Shown here: positions 53,776-63,980 of the stretch, in pieces | Numbering within the stretch: the first letter of the stretch is position 1 | How the letters are laid out: every line of letters starts with the position of its first letter | DNA from: Platanthera guangdongensis | Lineage: Eukaryota > Streptophyta > Magnoliopsida > Asparagales > Orchidaceae | Direction of reading: 5' to 3' | Assembly: GCA_039583875.1 (NCBI GenBank) | Contig: CM077164.1 | Span: 67,301,628 to 67,365,627 of the forward strand | DNA: 64,000 nt | Made by a program: the position numbers and the translations under genes | Notes under the pieces: generated by a model | The model's input: only the letters and a program-made list of their open reading frames with translations | What the model was told of the DNA's origin: nothing | The model's database searches: none

Positions 53776-54418
53776 TGTTGAAACCGAAACTCGGCTTCCT
53801 GTGGAGCTCGCCCCTTGGGGAAGGGGGTGGTCGCGCGCCTACTTTGTTCCTGCAAGAAAAACGACGAAAGCAAGGAGAAACCGACCCAAGGGCTCGGCAG
53901 GGAGGTCCCACCACAAACCCGGAAGATCTCAGAGCGCTTCCCCTCCTTAGCCTGAAGTCGAGCTAAGGTACCCTCAGAAAGCACTTAGAGATTTTGGGGA
54001 GAGGAGCACAGGGAGAACCTGCTTTCTGGGGTACCCCTTGGGTCCTATTTATAGCTTTTGAAATCCGGACTGCCAATAACCAAAATAACTGACCTGAAAT
54101 TACCAGAAAACCCTCGGCTGGGTCTGCCAACAGGCAGACTCTGCTGTTTTGAAGGGCTATGGGCAGACCAGCAGGGGTAAAACAGTAAAAATTACCTCTG
54201 ACCCCCAGGCGAGCTGGGACCCCTGGCCACCTCGGCATGCTCTGCTCGCCCGCTGCCGCTGAGCTCCACTGCGAGGGCGCGAGCTGCAGCCCGCTTGGCT
54301 GCTGTTCCCGATCTCTGGCCGACGGATGCCGAGCTCAGCCTCGCCCCTGCCGCTGCCGAGCTCGCCTGCTGTTGCCGAGCTCCCCTGCGACCTTGCTCGC
54401 CGGACACGGGGTTGTACA
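53776..54418 (-). repeat. Tat-3 5' LTR
   Basis: This 643-bp LTR lies beside the PBS and is about 99% identical to 42,375-43,017. The target repeat CTACT and satellite follow it. Confidence 0.96.
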
Positions 54419-54799
54419 CTACTGTGACAAATTGAATAATTAAACTATACTATTTTATGTGCATAGATCATAGTATGATCAATTTAAGTCGAGGCATCTT
54501 CAAAATTGAATCCAAGGTCAATCATGATATTATAAGCGTACCATAAATTTTTGGAAATTTATTAAAATGTTTAAGGTCAAAATATTTCATTTATACAATA
54601 TTGTGACAAATTGAATAATCAAACTATATTCTTAGCATGTATAATTTCATAAAATGATTAATTTAAGTCCAAACATCTTCAAAATTGAACCTAAGATCAG
54701 TCATGACATTATAAGTTTAGTATAAAAATTTGGGAATTTATTTAAAGGTTTAAGATAAAAATATTTTATTAATACTAGTGTGATAAATTGAATAATCAA
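54419..54799. repeat. AT-rich satellite, ~177-180 bp unit, middle block
   Basis: AATTGAATAATYAA recurs at 54,429, 54,609 and 54,786, giving a unit of 177-180 bp. Other shared words are AATTTAAGTCCAAACATCTT, GTCAGTCATGACATTATAAG and AAAATTTGGGAATTTATTT. The block is cut by Tat-3 on the left and a MITE on the right. Confidence 0.88.
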
Positions 54800-55633
54800 G
54801 GACATTGTTAATAGCAAACCACGTGCTATTAACAAATCAGGGTTATTAACAAACCTTCTATTTTGCAAATGGCTATCAGTAAACTTTGTTTTATTAGCAA
54901 ACCATTAAAAAAAATAAAAACACATTCCTAGGTTTAGGGTGGTCTCTCTTAAATTCGGCTTGTTGCTTCTGTTCAATGGAGCAATGGGAAGTGTTTCCTT
55001 CCGTGAGGTAAAATAGGGGAGGGGTTAATGGGTCTTTGTTTCCTGAAATTTTGATTCCAGCAGTTGGACGGGTATAAGCTGGAGAACGTCTACCTTGGTT
55101 CAACAGATAGGGACTAGAAGTTGACCTACCTTTATGTAACAATGAAGGCTTACACACAATAGATGGAAATAATTAACTTCAGACTGTAATGCAGTGCACA
55201 TATATGATTCAACAAATACTTTGAATAAGGCTAAAGGGTATTAAAATCTTTTTTGCCTTACATTCGGAAGGGGCAAGATCGTTTTCGCCCTACATTCAAG
55301 AACCATACAACGGATAAGGTAAAAGCTAAACCCAGGCATGGCATTACGTAAATCAAGCCGCAAGCAGAGGTGGTGCGACGGTTTTGTAGTGGTTTTGCTG
55401 CGGAAGTGGCCTCAGTGGCGCGACAAACAATGAGGAAGTTGGGTGTCGCGGCAGGCAACGAAATGGAGAGGAAACAAGGAGTTGGGAGGCGAGGGTTTGA
55501 GATACGCCAATGGGAATTGGAGGGTGTGCTAATTGAATGATTTGAGGATAAAAGTAACTGAGTTGGAAAAATTTGAACCCTGTTTATTTTGGTTTGCTAA
55601 TAACTAAATTATCTTTACTAATAAAAAATGTTC
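54800..55633. mobile_element. Non-autonomous hAT-like element (834 bp) in the satellite
   Basis: The ends GGACATTGTTAATAG and (reverse) GAACATTTTTTATTAG are imperfect inverted repeats. The 8-bp target repeats are ATAATCAA (54,792-54,799) and ATAATTAA (55,634-55,641). Subterminal TTATTAGCAAACC occurs in both orientations. No transposase is coded; small open frames at 54,894-55,157 and 55,258-55,458 have no family resemblance. Confidence 0.65.
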
Positions 55634-56010
55634 ATAATTAAACTATACACTTAACATTAAGGGCGCAATTCGGATCGGTTCTGTTTGGTTCGACCGAAAA
55701 TCAGAAATCAACCCATTTAAGATCGGTTCCCAATTTTTAGGACAGGAACCGACCCACGGTTATAAACTATTTAAACGGATCCGAACCGAATAGTTTGATC
55801 CTGTTCCTATTCGGTTCTTCTCCTAATCATCTGATAGAAAATGACAAGCACTAATATCTAGCAACTGTCTCGTACCATCAAAAGAAATTAATCTCGTACC
55901 AACAAAAGAAATCAACAATAAATTACTGCTCCACTTTAAAGTTTAAATTGTGTTTTATATAAATAGTTTGCTCTCTTGTTCTGAATCAGGAAACGATATA
56001 TAAATAATTT

Positions 56011-57334
56011 GCTCTGTTCGGGAAGGCTGGCGTATGGAAAACTATATTTCAACCGTCAAATTATTTTTTAGCTGTGTGGGAGACTTTTTCATATCCAGCT
56101 TTTCAAAAATAGAGCTGGTTTTGAGAAGTTGTAAGGGTCAGCTTTAACGGTTCGTAAATAGATTTTTTGTTGGCACAGACATGAATTTTTCTGCTTGTCT
56201 GTGATTTTTTTGCTTAGGCGCAATTTTTTTTGCTTAGACACGATCTATTCGTGCAATCACGATTTTTTGCACGTGCACAATTTTTTCGCTCGGATGCGAT
56301 TTTTTGGCCCGGATGTGATTACTTTTGCCCCTGCGTGGTTTTTTTCACCCGGCGTGATTTTTTCACCCAAACGAGATTTTTTCTCCTAGACGCAATTTTT
56401 TCGCCCAGACGCAATTGTTTTGCCCGGTTGTGATTTTTTTCACCTGGAGGTGATTTTTTCGCCCGGACGCGATTTTTTCGCCCGTATGCAATTTTTTCGC
56501 CCGTATGCGAATTTTGGTCTGGTCACGATTTTAACGTTCGAATGCAATTTTTTCTTCTCGGGCACGATTTTTTCGCATGTGCGCAATTTTTTCGCAAGAC
56601 CGTGATTTTTTCGCTGGGGCGCAGTTTTTTCACCCGGACGCGATTTTTCGCACGGATGAGATTTTTTTGCCTGAGAGCAATTTTTTCGCCCGAGCATGAT
56701 TTTTTCGCCTGAATGCGATATTTTTGCTCGAATGCGATTTTTTTGCATCGACATGATTTTTTCGCAAGTGCGTGAATTTTTTTGCCCGGCCGCGATATTT
56801 TCCCTCGGGCGTGATTTTTTCTCCCAGACGTGATTTTTTCACCCGGTCGCGATTTTTTTGCCCCGATGCGATTTTTTCTGCCCGGGCACAATTTTTCGCA
56901 TGTGCGCGATGTTTTTGCTCGGGAACAATTTTTTCGCCCGTGCAATTTTTTGCCTGGGCGCGAGTTTGTCGTTGGCCGTGATTTTTTCGCCTTGGCGTTA
57001 TTTTTTCTGTCGGACGCGATTTTTTCACTGAAACACGATTTTTTTTTGGAAATGCGTGATTTTTTCGTCGGGGAGAAAATATCGCGTTCGGGCAAAAAAT
57101 TCTTGTCCGGACGAGAAAAAATGGGGCCAAGCGAAAAATTCGCGACCGGGCGAAATAATTTGCTTCTATGACAAAGAATCGTGTCTGGAAGAAAAAAATT
57201 CGTGTAGGGGAAATAATCTATAGAGCTCTCAAAGTTTTCTACCAAACAGTCTGCAGCTCTATCTGTCGAGTTTTTTTAAGAGCTCTACTCCATCAGCAAC
57301 TTTTTCATCCGCTATAGCTGTTCCAAACAGAACC
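56011..57334. mobile_element. Possible inner MITE carrying the T-tract minisatellite
   Basis: GCTCTGTTCGGGAAGGCTGG at the left and, in reverse, GGTTCTGTTTGGAACAGC at the right look like an imperfect inverted repeat. AGCTCT/AGAGCT words recur near both ends. No target duplication was found, so the limits are tentative. Confidence 0.4.
56205..57190. repeat. T-tract minisatellite, ~50 units of 19-21 bp
   Basis: The unit is GATTTTTTCGCCCGGACGC with variants. Exact 19-bp spacing is seen for example at 56,452-56,510; other units are 20-21 bp. From about 57,065 to 57,190 the unit appears in reverse complement (GCGTTCGGGCAAAAAA). All six frames therefore give Phe- or Lys/Arg-rich repetitive peptides, which are not genes. 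Confidence 0.9.
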
Positions 57335-57727
57335 TAAGACTTTGTTTTTGTAGGACGATAAGAGTTTGGAACAGCCAAGCAGGAAGAACCAAGGAAAATA
57401 GTTGACGAGCAAGTTTAAACTTTTAAATTATAACAATAGTTTATGCGTTATTAATAATCAGTGACTTTTAATATTTGTTCAGCTTCCATGTTCCCTTCCC
57501 TGTAGTCCTGTACAGTTAGTCAACTTAGCTCTTAGCCAATTAAATTTAATTTATATAATTACATTCTGGTTCGGTTCTCGGGTATCTGATCATAGGACCC
57601 AAGAACCGAAACAAACCATCAATTTGTTTTGTAAAACTGTACCCGAACGGAACAATATGAGAACCGAACCGAACCGTCCAGTTTGGTTTTGGTCCGGATT
57701 TGAGTTTTTTAGATACTTTTGCACACC

Positions 57728-58345
57728 CTTAACATGTATAATTTTATAAGATGTTAATTTAAGTCCAAAAGTCTTCAAAATTGAATCCAATGTCAGTCAT
57801 GGCATTATAAGTGTACTATATAAATTTGGGATTTTATTTAAAGATTTAAGATCAAAATATTTCATTAATATAGTAGTGTAACAAATTGAATAATCAAACT
57901 ATAATCTTAACATGTACTATTTCATAAAATGGTTAATTTAAGTCCAAACTTCAAAATTGAACCCAATGTCAGTCATAGTCATGATGTTATAAGTGCATTA
58001 TAAAAATTTGGGAATTAATTTAAAGATTTAATGTCAAATTGTTTCATTAATATGATAAATTGAATAATTAAATTATACTCATAACATGTATTTTCATAAG
58101 ATTTTTAAGTCCAAACTTTTCAAAATTTAACCCACCGTCAGTCATGACATTATTAGTGTATTATAAAAATTTGGAAATTAATTTAAAGGTTTGAGATCAA
58201 ACTATTTCATTAATACACTATGTGACAAATTGATGTATTTTAAAATATAGGGAAACATGTTCTAAAAATTTGGAAATTAATTTAATGGTTTAAGATCAAA
58301 ATATTTCATTAATACACTGCGACAAATTGATGTATTTTAAAATAT
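57728..58345. repeat. AT-rich satellite, right block
   Basis: Three to four more diverged units of the 177-180 bp satellite follow (AATTGAATAATYAA at 57,886 and 58,063). The last two are shortened and share ATTTTAAAATATAGG and AACATGTTCTAAAAATT. Confidence 0.85.
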
Positions 58346-59632
58346 AGGAAAACATGTTCTAAAAATTCCATGTCTTTTTATATACATTATTAACCTCATG
58401 AAGAACTTATACCCCTATTTTCAGGATCATATTATGCAGAATGATTAAAAAATACACATAATATAAAAAGTCCTATATTTTATGTCACAAGTTCTTCAAA
58501 AATTAATTCATAGAGATAAACACCTCAGAAAATATGCCACCCCATTCTGAAAAGCCTAGACGAAGACTTACAAGTTTCATGTGATGACTTGGCCTAGCTC
58601 AGCCATTAGGACACATAAAAATCATCTTAAATTTTCAATAGCGGGGTGCATATAACAATTATTTATTAATATAGTTATGATTGTTTTTTTTAAAAGGGCA
58701 CTGATAGTTTAGTCGTGATGAGGGCTCTCTATTGGTGGTGGCAAATCGCCCGACGCCATCGCCGCCGGCCAGAATTTCATGGTCATTTTGACGACAATTT
58801 TCTGTCTAATTACATGAAAACATGGCCCAATTGAGCTCGATTTTGATTTGAAACCCTTTCGGGATGATCATACAAGGGAAATAGGAAAAAACCTCACTTG
58901 TAATTATCTTGCTCTCCTGGTTGAGCTCAATTGTCTAGAATCTTTTTGAATTGGAATAAATTTTTATGAAATAATAAAATACATGCTTCTAATTACTTAC
59001 TTCGACCGTAGATGTTCCCAAAATACAAAAGCGTCTCTCTCGACAATACGCACTCGACTAAACTTAGCTTGATCGATTAAGAGCACTCACCCAGTCGAAA
59101 CCCCTATGCTTGTGAACTTCGCTATTAGATTTGACTCCAATCCGGAAGATTTATGTCGTCCTGTCTCGAGGAGTGCATTCAACTCCTTTTACATTTGAGT
59201 GATCTACTCGTATCCACAACCTTTCGGTAAATTTAGGATACAGATCTAGGATCAAAAACATATTCATGTCATCTGAATTTGGCGCAAATAAATTCAAAGA
59301 TAAATCGAAGTGAATAATAGAAAACTTGATAATTTGAGAAATATAAATACAATTTATTTTATTCAAAGTTCATTATAATCACGTGCAAAATGAAAATTAA
59401 CTACTTAACATGATAAAAAGAATTTTATGAAAAGGACATGATTGCAAAAAAAAAAAAATACTTGAATTTAAAATAAACAAAGTTAAAGGTAAATTAAGAA
59501 AATGAAAAAATACAAGAAAGAAATGCAACGATGCTAAAATGTAAACTCTAAAATCTAACTCTAATCTTCCTCCCCAGCTTCTGGTCTTGACTGGAATTTA
59601 TATTGAACTTTGCTGACGAGTCATGCCCCTAG
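58346..59632. other. Unassigned AT-rich sequence left of Tat-4
   Basis: I see no gene, transposon domain or clear repeat in this 1.3 kb. A poly-A run lies near 59,447-59,458. Short open frames are without resemblance to known families. Confidence 0.4.
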
Positions 59633-59810
59633 TGTACAACCCCGTATTCGCGGAGTGGGGTCTCCAAGAAGGCGTAAAACTTGCTACACATTTGTAAGTT
59701 TTTAGGAGATTTTTGCACTCTTGAAGGCCAATTTATCGTTGATCTGCTTGATATACTAGTATGGAGAGGAAAAATTTGCCTAGCTTGCTAGTGCTTGGTG
59801 TACTCCTTAA

Positions 59811-60605
59811 GGGGGCGAGTGCGGCGGGAGGCCGGGACTCGCCCCGACCCATTCTTTAGGGGGCGAGTACGGTCGGAGGCCGGTACTCGCCCCGACTAGT
59901 TTCAGGGGGCGGGTGCGGCGGGAGGCCCGCACCTGCCCCGTCCCATTCTCTAGGGGGCGAGTACGGTGAGAGGCCGGTACTCGCCCCGGCCAGTTTCAGG
60001 GGGCAGGTGCGGCGGGAGGCCGACACCCTCCCCGTCCCCTTCTTTAGGGGGCGTGTACGGCGAGAGGCCGGTACTCGCCCCGGCCAGTTTTAGGGGGCGG
60101 GTGCTGCGGGAGGCCGGCACCCGCCTCGACCCCTTCTCTAGGGGGCGAGTATGGCGGGAGGCCGGTACTTGCCACGGCCAGTTTCAGGGGGTTGGTGTGG
60201 CGGGAGGCCGACACCCGCCCCGACCCCTTCTCTAGGGGGCGAGTACGACGGGAGGCCGATACTCGTCCCGGCCAGTTTCACGGGGCGGGTGCAGTGGGAG
60301 GCCGACACCCGTCCCGGCCCCTTCTCTACGGGCCGAGTACGGCGGGAGGCCGGTACTCGCCCCGGCCCCTCTTCAGGGGGCGAGTGCGGCGGGAGGCCAA
60401 CACTCACCCCGGCCTTGTTCTAGGGGGCGAGTGCGGCGGGAGGCCGACACTCGTCCCGTCCTTGTTCTAGGGTGCGGGTGCGGCGGGAGGCCGACACCAA
60501 CCCCGATCCCTCTTCAGGGGCCGAGTGCGGTGGGAGGCCGACACCCGCCCCGACCTATTTTAGGGGGTGGGTGCGGCGCAATGCCGACACCCGCCCCGAC
60601 CCTAG
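59811..60605 (+). repeat. Hairpin tandem array in Tat-4 U3, ~17 units of ~47 bp
   Basis: Each unit has the form GGGGCGAGTAC, a GGCGGGAGGCC loop, then GTACTCGCCCC. The two arms are inverted repeats of about 11 bp. Units with a GAGTAC arm usually have GTACTC opposite; units with GGGTGC usually have GCACCC or ACACCC opposite. The array is upstream of the LTR TATA box. Confidence 0.9.
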
Positions 60606-60735
60606 TGCTCACCCGGCTTGAGCAGCGCCCCGGCTTGAGCAGCTCGCCTGACTTGAGCGGCTCGCCCGGCTTGAGCAGCTCCCCGGCTTGAGCAGCTCGC
60701 CCGGCTTGAGCAGCTCGCCCAGCTTGAGGGTCTGC
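60606..60735 (+). repeat. Short repeat of CCGGCTTGAGCAGCTCG type
   Basis: Seven to eight units of about 17 bp (CCCGGCTTGAGCAGCTCG) follow the hairpin array. They contain AGCAGCTCG, close to the GCGAGCT words of Tat-3. Confidence 0.85.
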
Positions 60736-60867
60736 TATTTTGCCCACGGTGGGCTGCGAATAGCTATTCAAAATAGCTAAGTTTGGCTGTTGGCAGTCCA
60801 GCCCCGGGGTATTTCAATAATTTCAGAGCAGCAGAATTGTGCTATTGGCAGGCAATTCCCAAAAACC

Positions 60868-60875
60868 TATAAATA
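60868..60875 (+). promoter_or_regulatory. Tat-4 LTR TATA box
   Basis: TATAAATA lies downstream of the U3 arrays and about 270 bp before the LTR end, as expected for the core promoter. Confidence 0.75.
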
Positions 60876-61141
60876 GACCCTTGGGGTGCCTTGGAGAAAA
60901 AAAAAATCAGTTTTTGACCACTCCTCATCCTCTTCCTTCATCCTCAAAGGCACCTAACTAGGCATTGGCTGGGGGGGGGGGAGATCTCAAAGGTTTTCCG
61001 GGTGCGAGGTGAGACTTCCATGCTAGAGCCAAGGGTCATTCCCCAAATTGAAGTCTCTCGCCAAGGGACGACTTGGGAGAAATAGGTGCGAGCTGCACCC
61101 TAGGTCCGAACTCTAGGTGTAGCCGAATTTCGGTTCCAACA

Positions 61142-61160
61142 TTTTGGTGCGGTGAGCGTG
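61142..61160 (+). other. Tat-4 primer binding site region
   Basis: TTTTGGTGCGGTGAGCGTG follows the LTR end directly. It is shared with Tat-3 apart from one base. The tRNA was not identified. Confidence 0.65.
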
Positions 61161-61196
61161 GACCGCAGCCCATACAAAAGTTCTTAAGCAAGTTCC

Positions 61197-63340
61197 ATGT
61201 CGGGAGATCATGGAGGTGGTGATGACCCCAACCAGCTCCCCAACCCAACACCCTTTGTAGGGAGGGAAGAGTTCATGACGTCCATCCAAGGAATCATGGA
61301 GATGCTACGAAGTATTGCCCCTCGGGGTGACTGCTCAACTCCCACCCCTAGGATGTAGTTCATAGGGGTCTCGACGAACCAGCTTCCGGGGGTCTAGGCG
61401 AGATGACCCCAGGAGGGGTAGAAGAAAGTGCACCAGGAAGACATCCCGAGAAGGAAAGGATGGGAGAGGGGGTCGAGCGAGATCTTTCCGGCCGGGAGTT
61501 CTTCCCCAGCCCGACGAGTGCTGGCCTCCCAGGCGAGCAGGTCGCTTGAGTGGAGCATGCGAGACCACCAAGTAGGGGGTCACCCTTCAACGAGCTGATT
61601 GTCTCAGCTCCCGTTCCCGAGGGGTTCAGAGAACCTGCCATGACTTACTATACCGGGAAGGATGACCCCGTCCAGCACCTGCAGTGGTTCGAAGATGCGG
61701 TCTTTATCAAGCCGATGACAGATGCATTCAAATGCCGCCTCTTCGCGATCACATTGAAAGACAAGGCAAGGGATTAGTTCAATCAACTCCCAACAGGATC
61801 TATCCACGAGTTAGAAGACTTAAGCCGGAGTTTTCAGCTTCGCTTCTCCACTTCTAATAAGAGGAGGAAGAGTACAGAGTCCATCTTCCAGATAAGACAG
61901 AGGGCGGAGGAGTCGTTGGCCCAATATGTGGACAGCTTGCAAGAAGAGATCCCGAATATCGAGGAGATGCCAGGGTATGCCCTCTAGAAGGCATTTACAG
62001 TGGGGTTGCGAGAAGGGTTCTTCAAGATGAGTCTGACCCAAAAGACCCTCTATCCTTCGAGGAGCTGATGGAAAGAGTAGCAGAGGAGATAACAACTTAG
62101 GCGGCCAACCCGACATTTGTCAAAAAGTTGGCAAGGTTAACAGAGACATAGTCGAAGGAGAAAAGTGGCTCGAGACAACAGGATGGAAGAAGGAGAGAAG
62201 AGCAGAGAGATCAGGGGTTCCAGAGACCTCAGGAAGGTCCAGAGCCAGGTTGGAGGCAACAGGGAGGGCCCGTTCAGGGCCCAGTAAGAGGTCTCATCCA
62301 GAATGGGTGGAACTTTCACGGAGGCCAAGGGAGGTTCAACTTCCAGAGGCATGCCCCTAGACAGTTCCTACCCCCAACACAGGAAGTCTTGGAGATAGGA
62401 AGAAGGAGAAGAGGTAACGAGAGAAATCACCCATCCCGTCGAAGAAGGGAAGGAAGAGTGTTGTTGTACTGTGATTTCCACCAGGTAGAGGGTTACACCA
62501 CAACTACCTGCCTCGAATTCCCCGAAGTGAGAGATGCAAGAGCGCCAGCCCAGCAGCAGCCGCCAGTGTGGATTGAAGAAGTTCTACCCAGAAAGGGGGG
62601 ATGACGTATGTGAGGACCGGGTCAACGTAGGAACCCGGGGAGGTATAGGAGTGATCCACGATGGAGTTGAGATTGAGGCCACTCGGAAGGCAAGCCTCCA
62701 TCTTATGTACCGTCGGAGTGTCGCTTCGACATCTCAGACCCCATCCCAAAGGAGAGGATTACCTTCTCAATGAAGGACATGCCAGATCATGAGGATCAGT
62801 TCTGCGATGCGCTAGTCATCCAGACAGTCATCTAAGGCTACACCTTCTCCCGGATCTTGGTTGACAATTGGAGATCCATCAATGTCGTTTTCAAGAAGGC
62901 GTTTGATGGGATGAAGGTGCAACCAAGGAGGGTGTTGGTCTCGGACGGACCCCTATTCGGATTTTAAGGGGAAAGGAAGGAGGTAGAAGGTGGAGTCAGA
63001 CTCCAGGTGAAGTTGGGGGGGGGGGACCTCAAGGAACTGTCGGTTCGTCATTGTTGATGCTCCGAGCAGTTACAATGCCATCTTCGGAAGACCCCTCATC
63101 AGCGCATTCCATTGCGTGCCATCGTCCTTCCACTAGTGACTCAGGTTTAACACTGGAGGGATCCAAGTCAGGGTCAGAGGAGACCCCAGGATGACAAGAC
63201 AGTGCTACGTCACGACCGTCAACACCATATCCTGGCTAGCCAGGGCAGAGGAGATGGAGAATATCATGGAGGGCTTGAGCATGATAGAGATATCAGAGGA
63301 GAAGGAGGCGAATGACGACCATCATGCCCAAGCAACCTGA
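61197..63340 (+). pseudogene. Tat-4 gag-protease, heavily mutated
   Basis: ATG 61,197 (MSGDHGGGDDPNQLP) opens the leader part, which meets a TAG near 61,353. In later frames MTYYTGKDDPVQHLQWFED (61,640) and CRLFAITLKDKARD align with Tat-3 gag. The zinc motif CDFHQVEGYTTTTC has lost its second His (Tyr). Protease reads ILVDNWRSINVVF, so the D-N-G triad is broken. Homology continues to IFGRPLIS and beyond, with stops at 61,774, 61,986, 62,833, 62,965 and 63,134. The sequence ends at a TGA at 63,338 followed by non-coding DNA, without any RT. Confidence 0.82.
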
Positions 63341-63484
63341 AGAAACCTTGCTTCATTAATGTCTTTTTCCCTTATGTTTTTGTAATTAGCTCTACCCCTG
63401 ACCAGTTGAGTCAGGAGGTCATGTATCTTGAATTTTTCCCCATTTGAGGATGTTGAATTTGGTATGGTTCGAATGGCGTATCGA

Positions 63485-63860
63485 ATCCAACCCCGAGAGG
63501 ATCTCCTCACCCAGGCTCTCACTAGTTGGATGGGTGGAACGTGCCTTGGTGGCGAGAAGGTTCCACCCCCGAGAGGATCTCCTCATCTAGGCTCCCCCTA
63601 GCTGGATGTGTCGAATGTGCCTCTGTAGTAACTTCTTGTCCCAAGAGGATCTGCTCATCCATGCTCCCACTAGCTGGATGGGTCGAATGTGCCTCGGTGG
63701 AGAGAAGGTGCCAATCCTGAGAGGATCTCCTCATCCAGGCTCCCATTAGCTCGATGGGTCTAATGTGCCTCGGTAGGGAGAAGGTGCCAACCCCGAGAGG
63801 ATCTCCTCACCCAGGCCCTCACTAGCTGGATGAATCGAATATGCCTCGGTGGAGACTAAG
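63485..63860 (+). repeat. Tat-4 3' tandem repeat, 5 units of ~75 bp
   Basis: Units share GAGAGGATCTCCTCAYCCAG, CACTAGCTGGATGGGTCGAA and GTGCCTCGGTGG. In reverse complement the GCTAG..GGAGCCTG and CTCGGGG words match the Tat-3 repeat at 47,480-48,198. It lies just upstream of the 3' LTR. Confidence 0.88.
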
Positions 63861-63980
63861 TCCCGTTAGCTGGCATGACAGGTTGACCCCTCAGAGAGGC
63901 CAAGTTTTTTCGGTACCAAGAGTGCTACACTGAGCGAATATGTTGGTTTGGATGTGTCTTTCCGAGCGTGAAACTCGCTC

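Larger units (their letters stand above)
42375..54418 (-). mobile_element. Tat-3, Tat-lineage Ty3/gypsy with antisense gene pair
   Basis: 643-bp LTRs (42,375-43,017 and 53,776-54,418) start, in element sense, TGTACAACCCCG and end GGTTTCAACA. I count about seven differences between them, about 1%. The target duplication CTACT flanks both sides (42,370-42,374 and 54,419-54,423). The minus strand codes gag, protease, RT, RNase H, a second RNase H and integrase. The dual RNase H and the lack of a chromodomain mark the Tat lineage. Between integrase and 3' LTR lie a ~74-bp tandem repeat and two plus-strand genes. It is the youngest datable LTR element here. Confidence 0.96.
55658..57727. mobile_element. 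hAT-like element with CGGTTC-rich ends
   Basis: A perfect 8-bp target duplication, CTTAACAT, lies at 55,650-55,657 and 57,728-57,735, each continuous with satellite. The ends are rich in CGGTTCGGTTC/GAACCGAACCG, typical of plant hAT relatives. The left end reads AAGGGCGCAATTCGG, the right end in reverse GGTGTGCAAAAG. No transposase is present. The interior holds a further insertion with a T-tract minisatellite. Confidence 0.7.
59633..61141 (+). repeat. Tat-4 5' LTR
   Basis: This 1,509-bp LTR holds a hairpin-unit array (59,811-60,605), a 17-bp repeat (60,606-60,735) and a TATAAATA box at 60,868-60,875. Downstream GACCCTTGGGGTGCCTTGG resembles the Tat-3 LTR's GACCCAAGGGGTACC. A G-run lies at 60,971-60,980. 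Confidence 0.85.

Noticed and set aside
56195..57245. Phe-rich and Lys/Arg-rich open frames up to 240 aa
   Set aside because: Pure translation of the T-tract minisatellite; composition follows the 19-21 bp unit and no frame has independent coding features.
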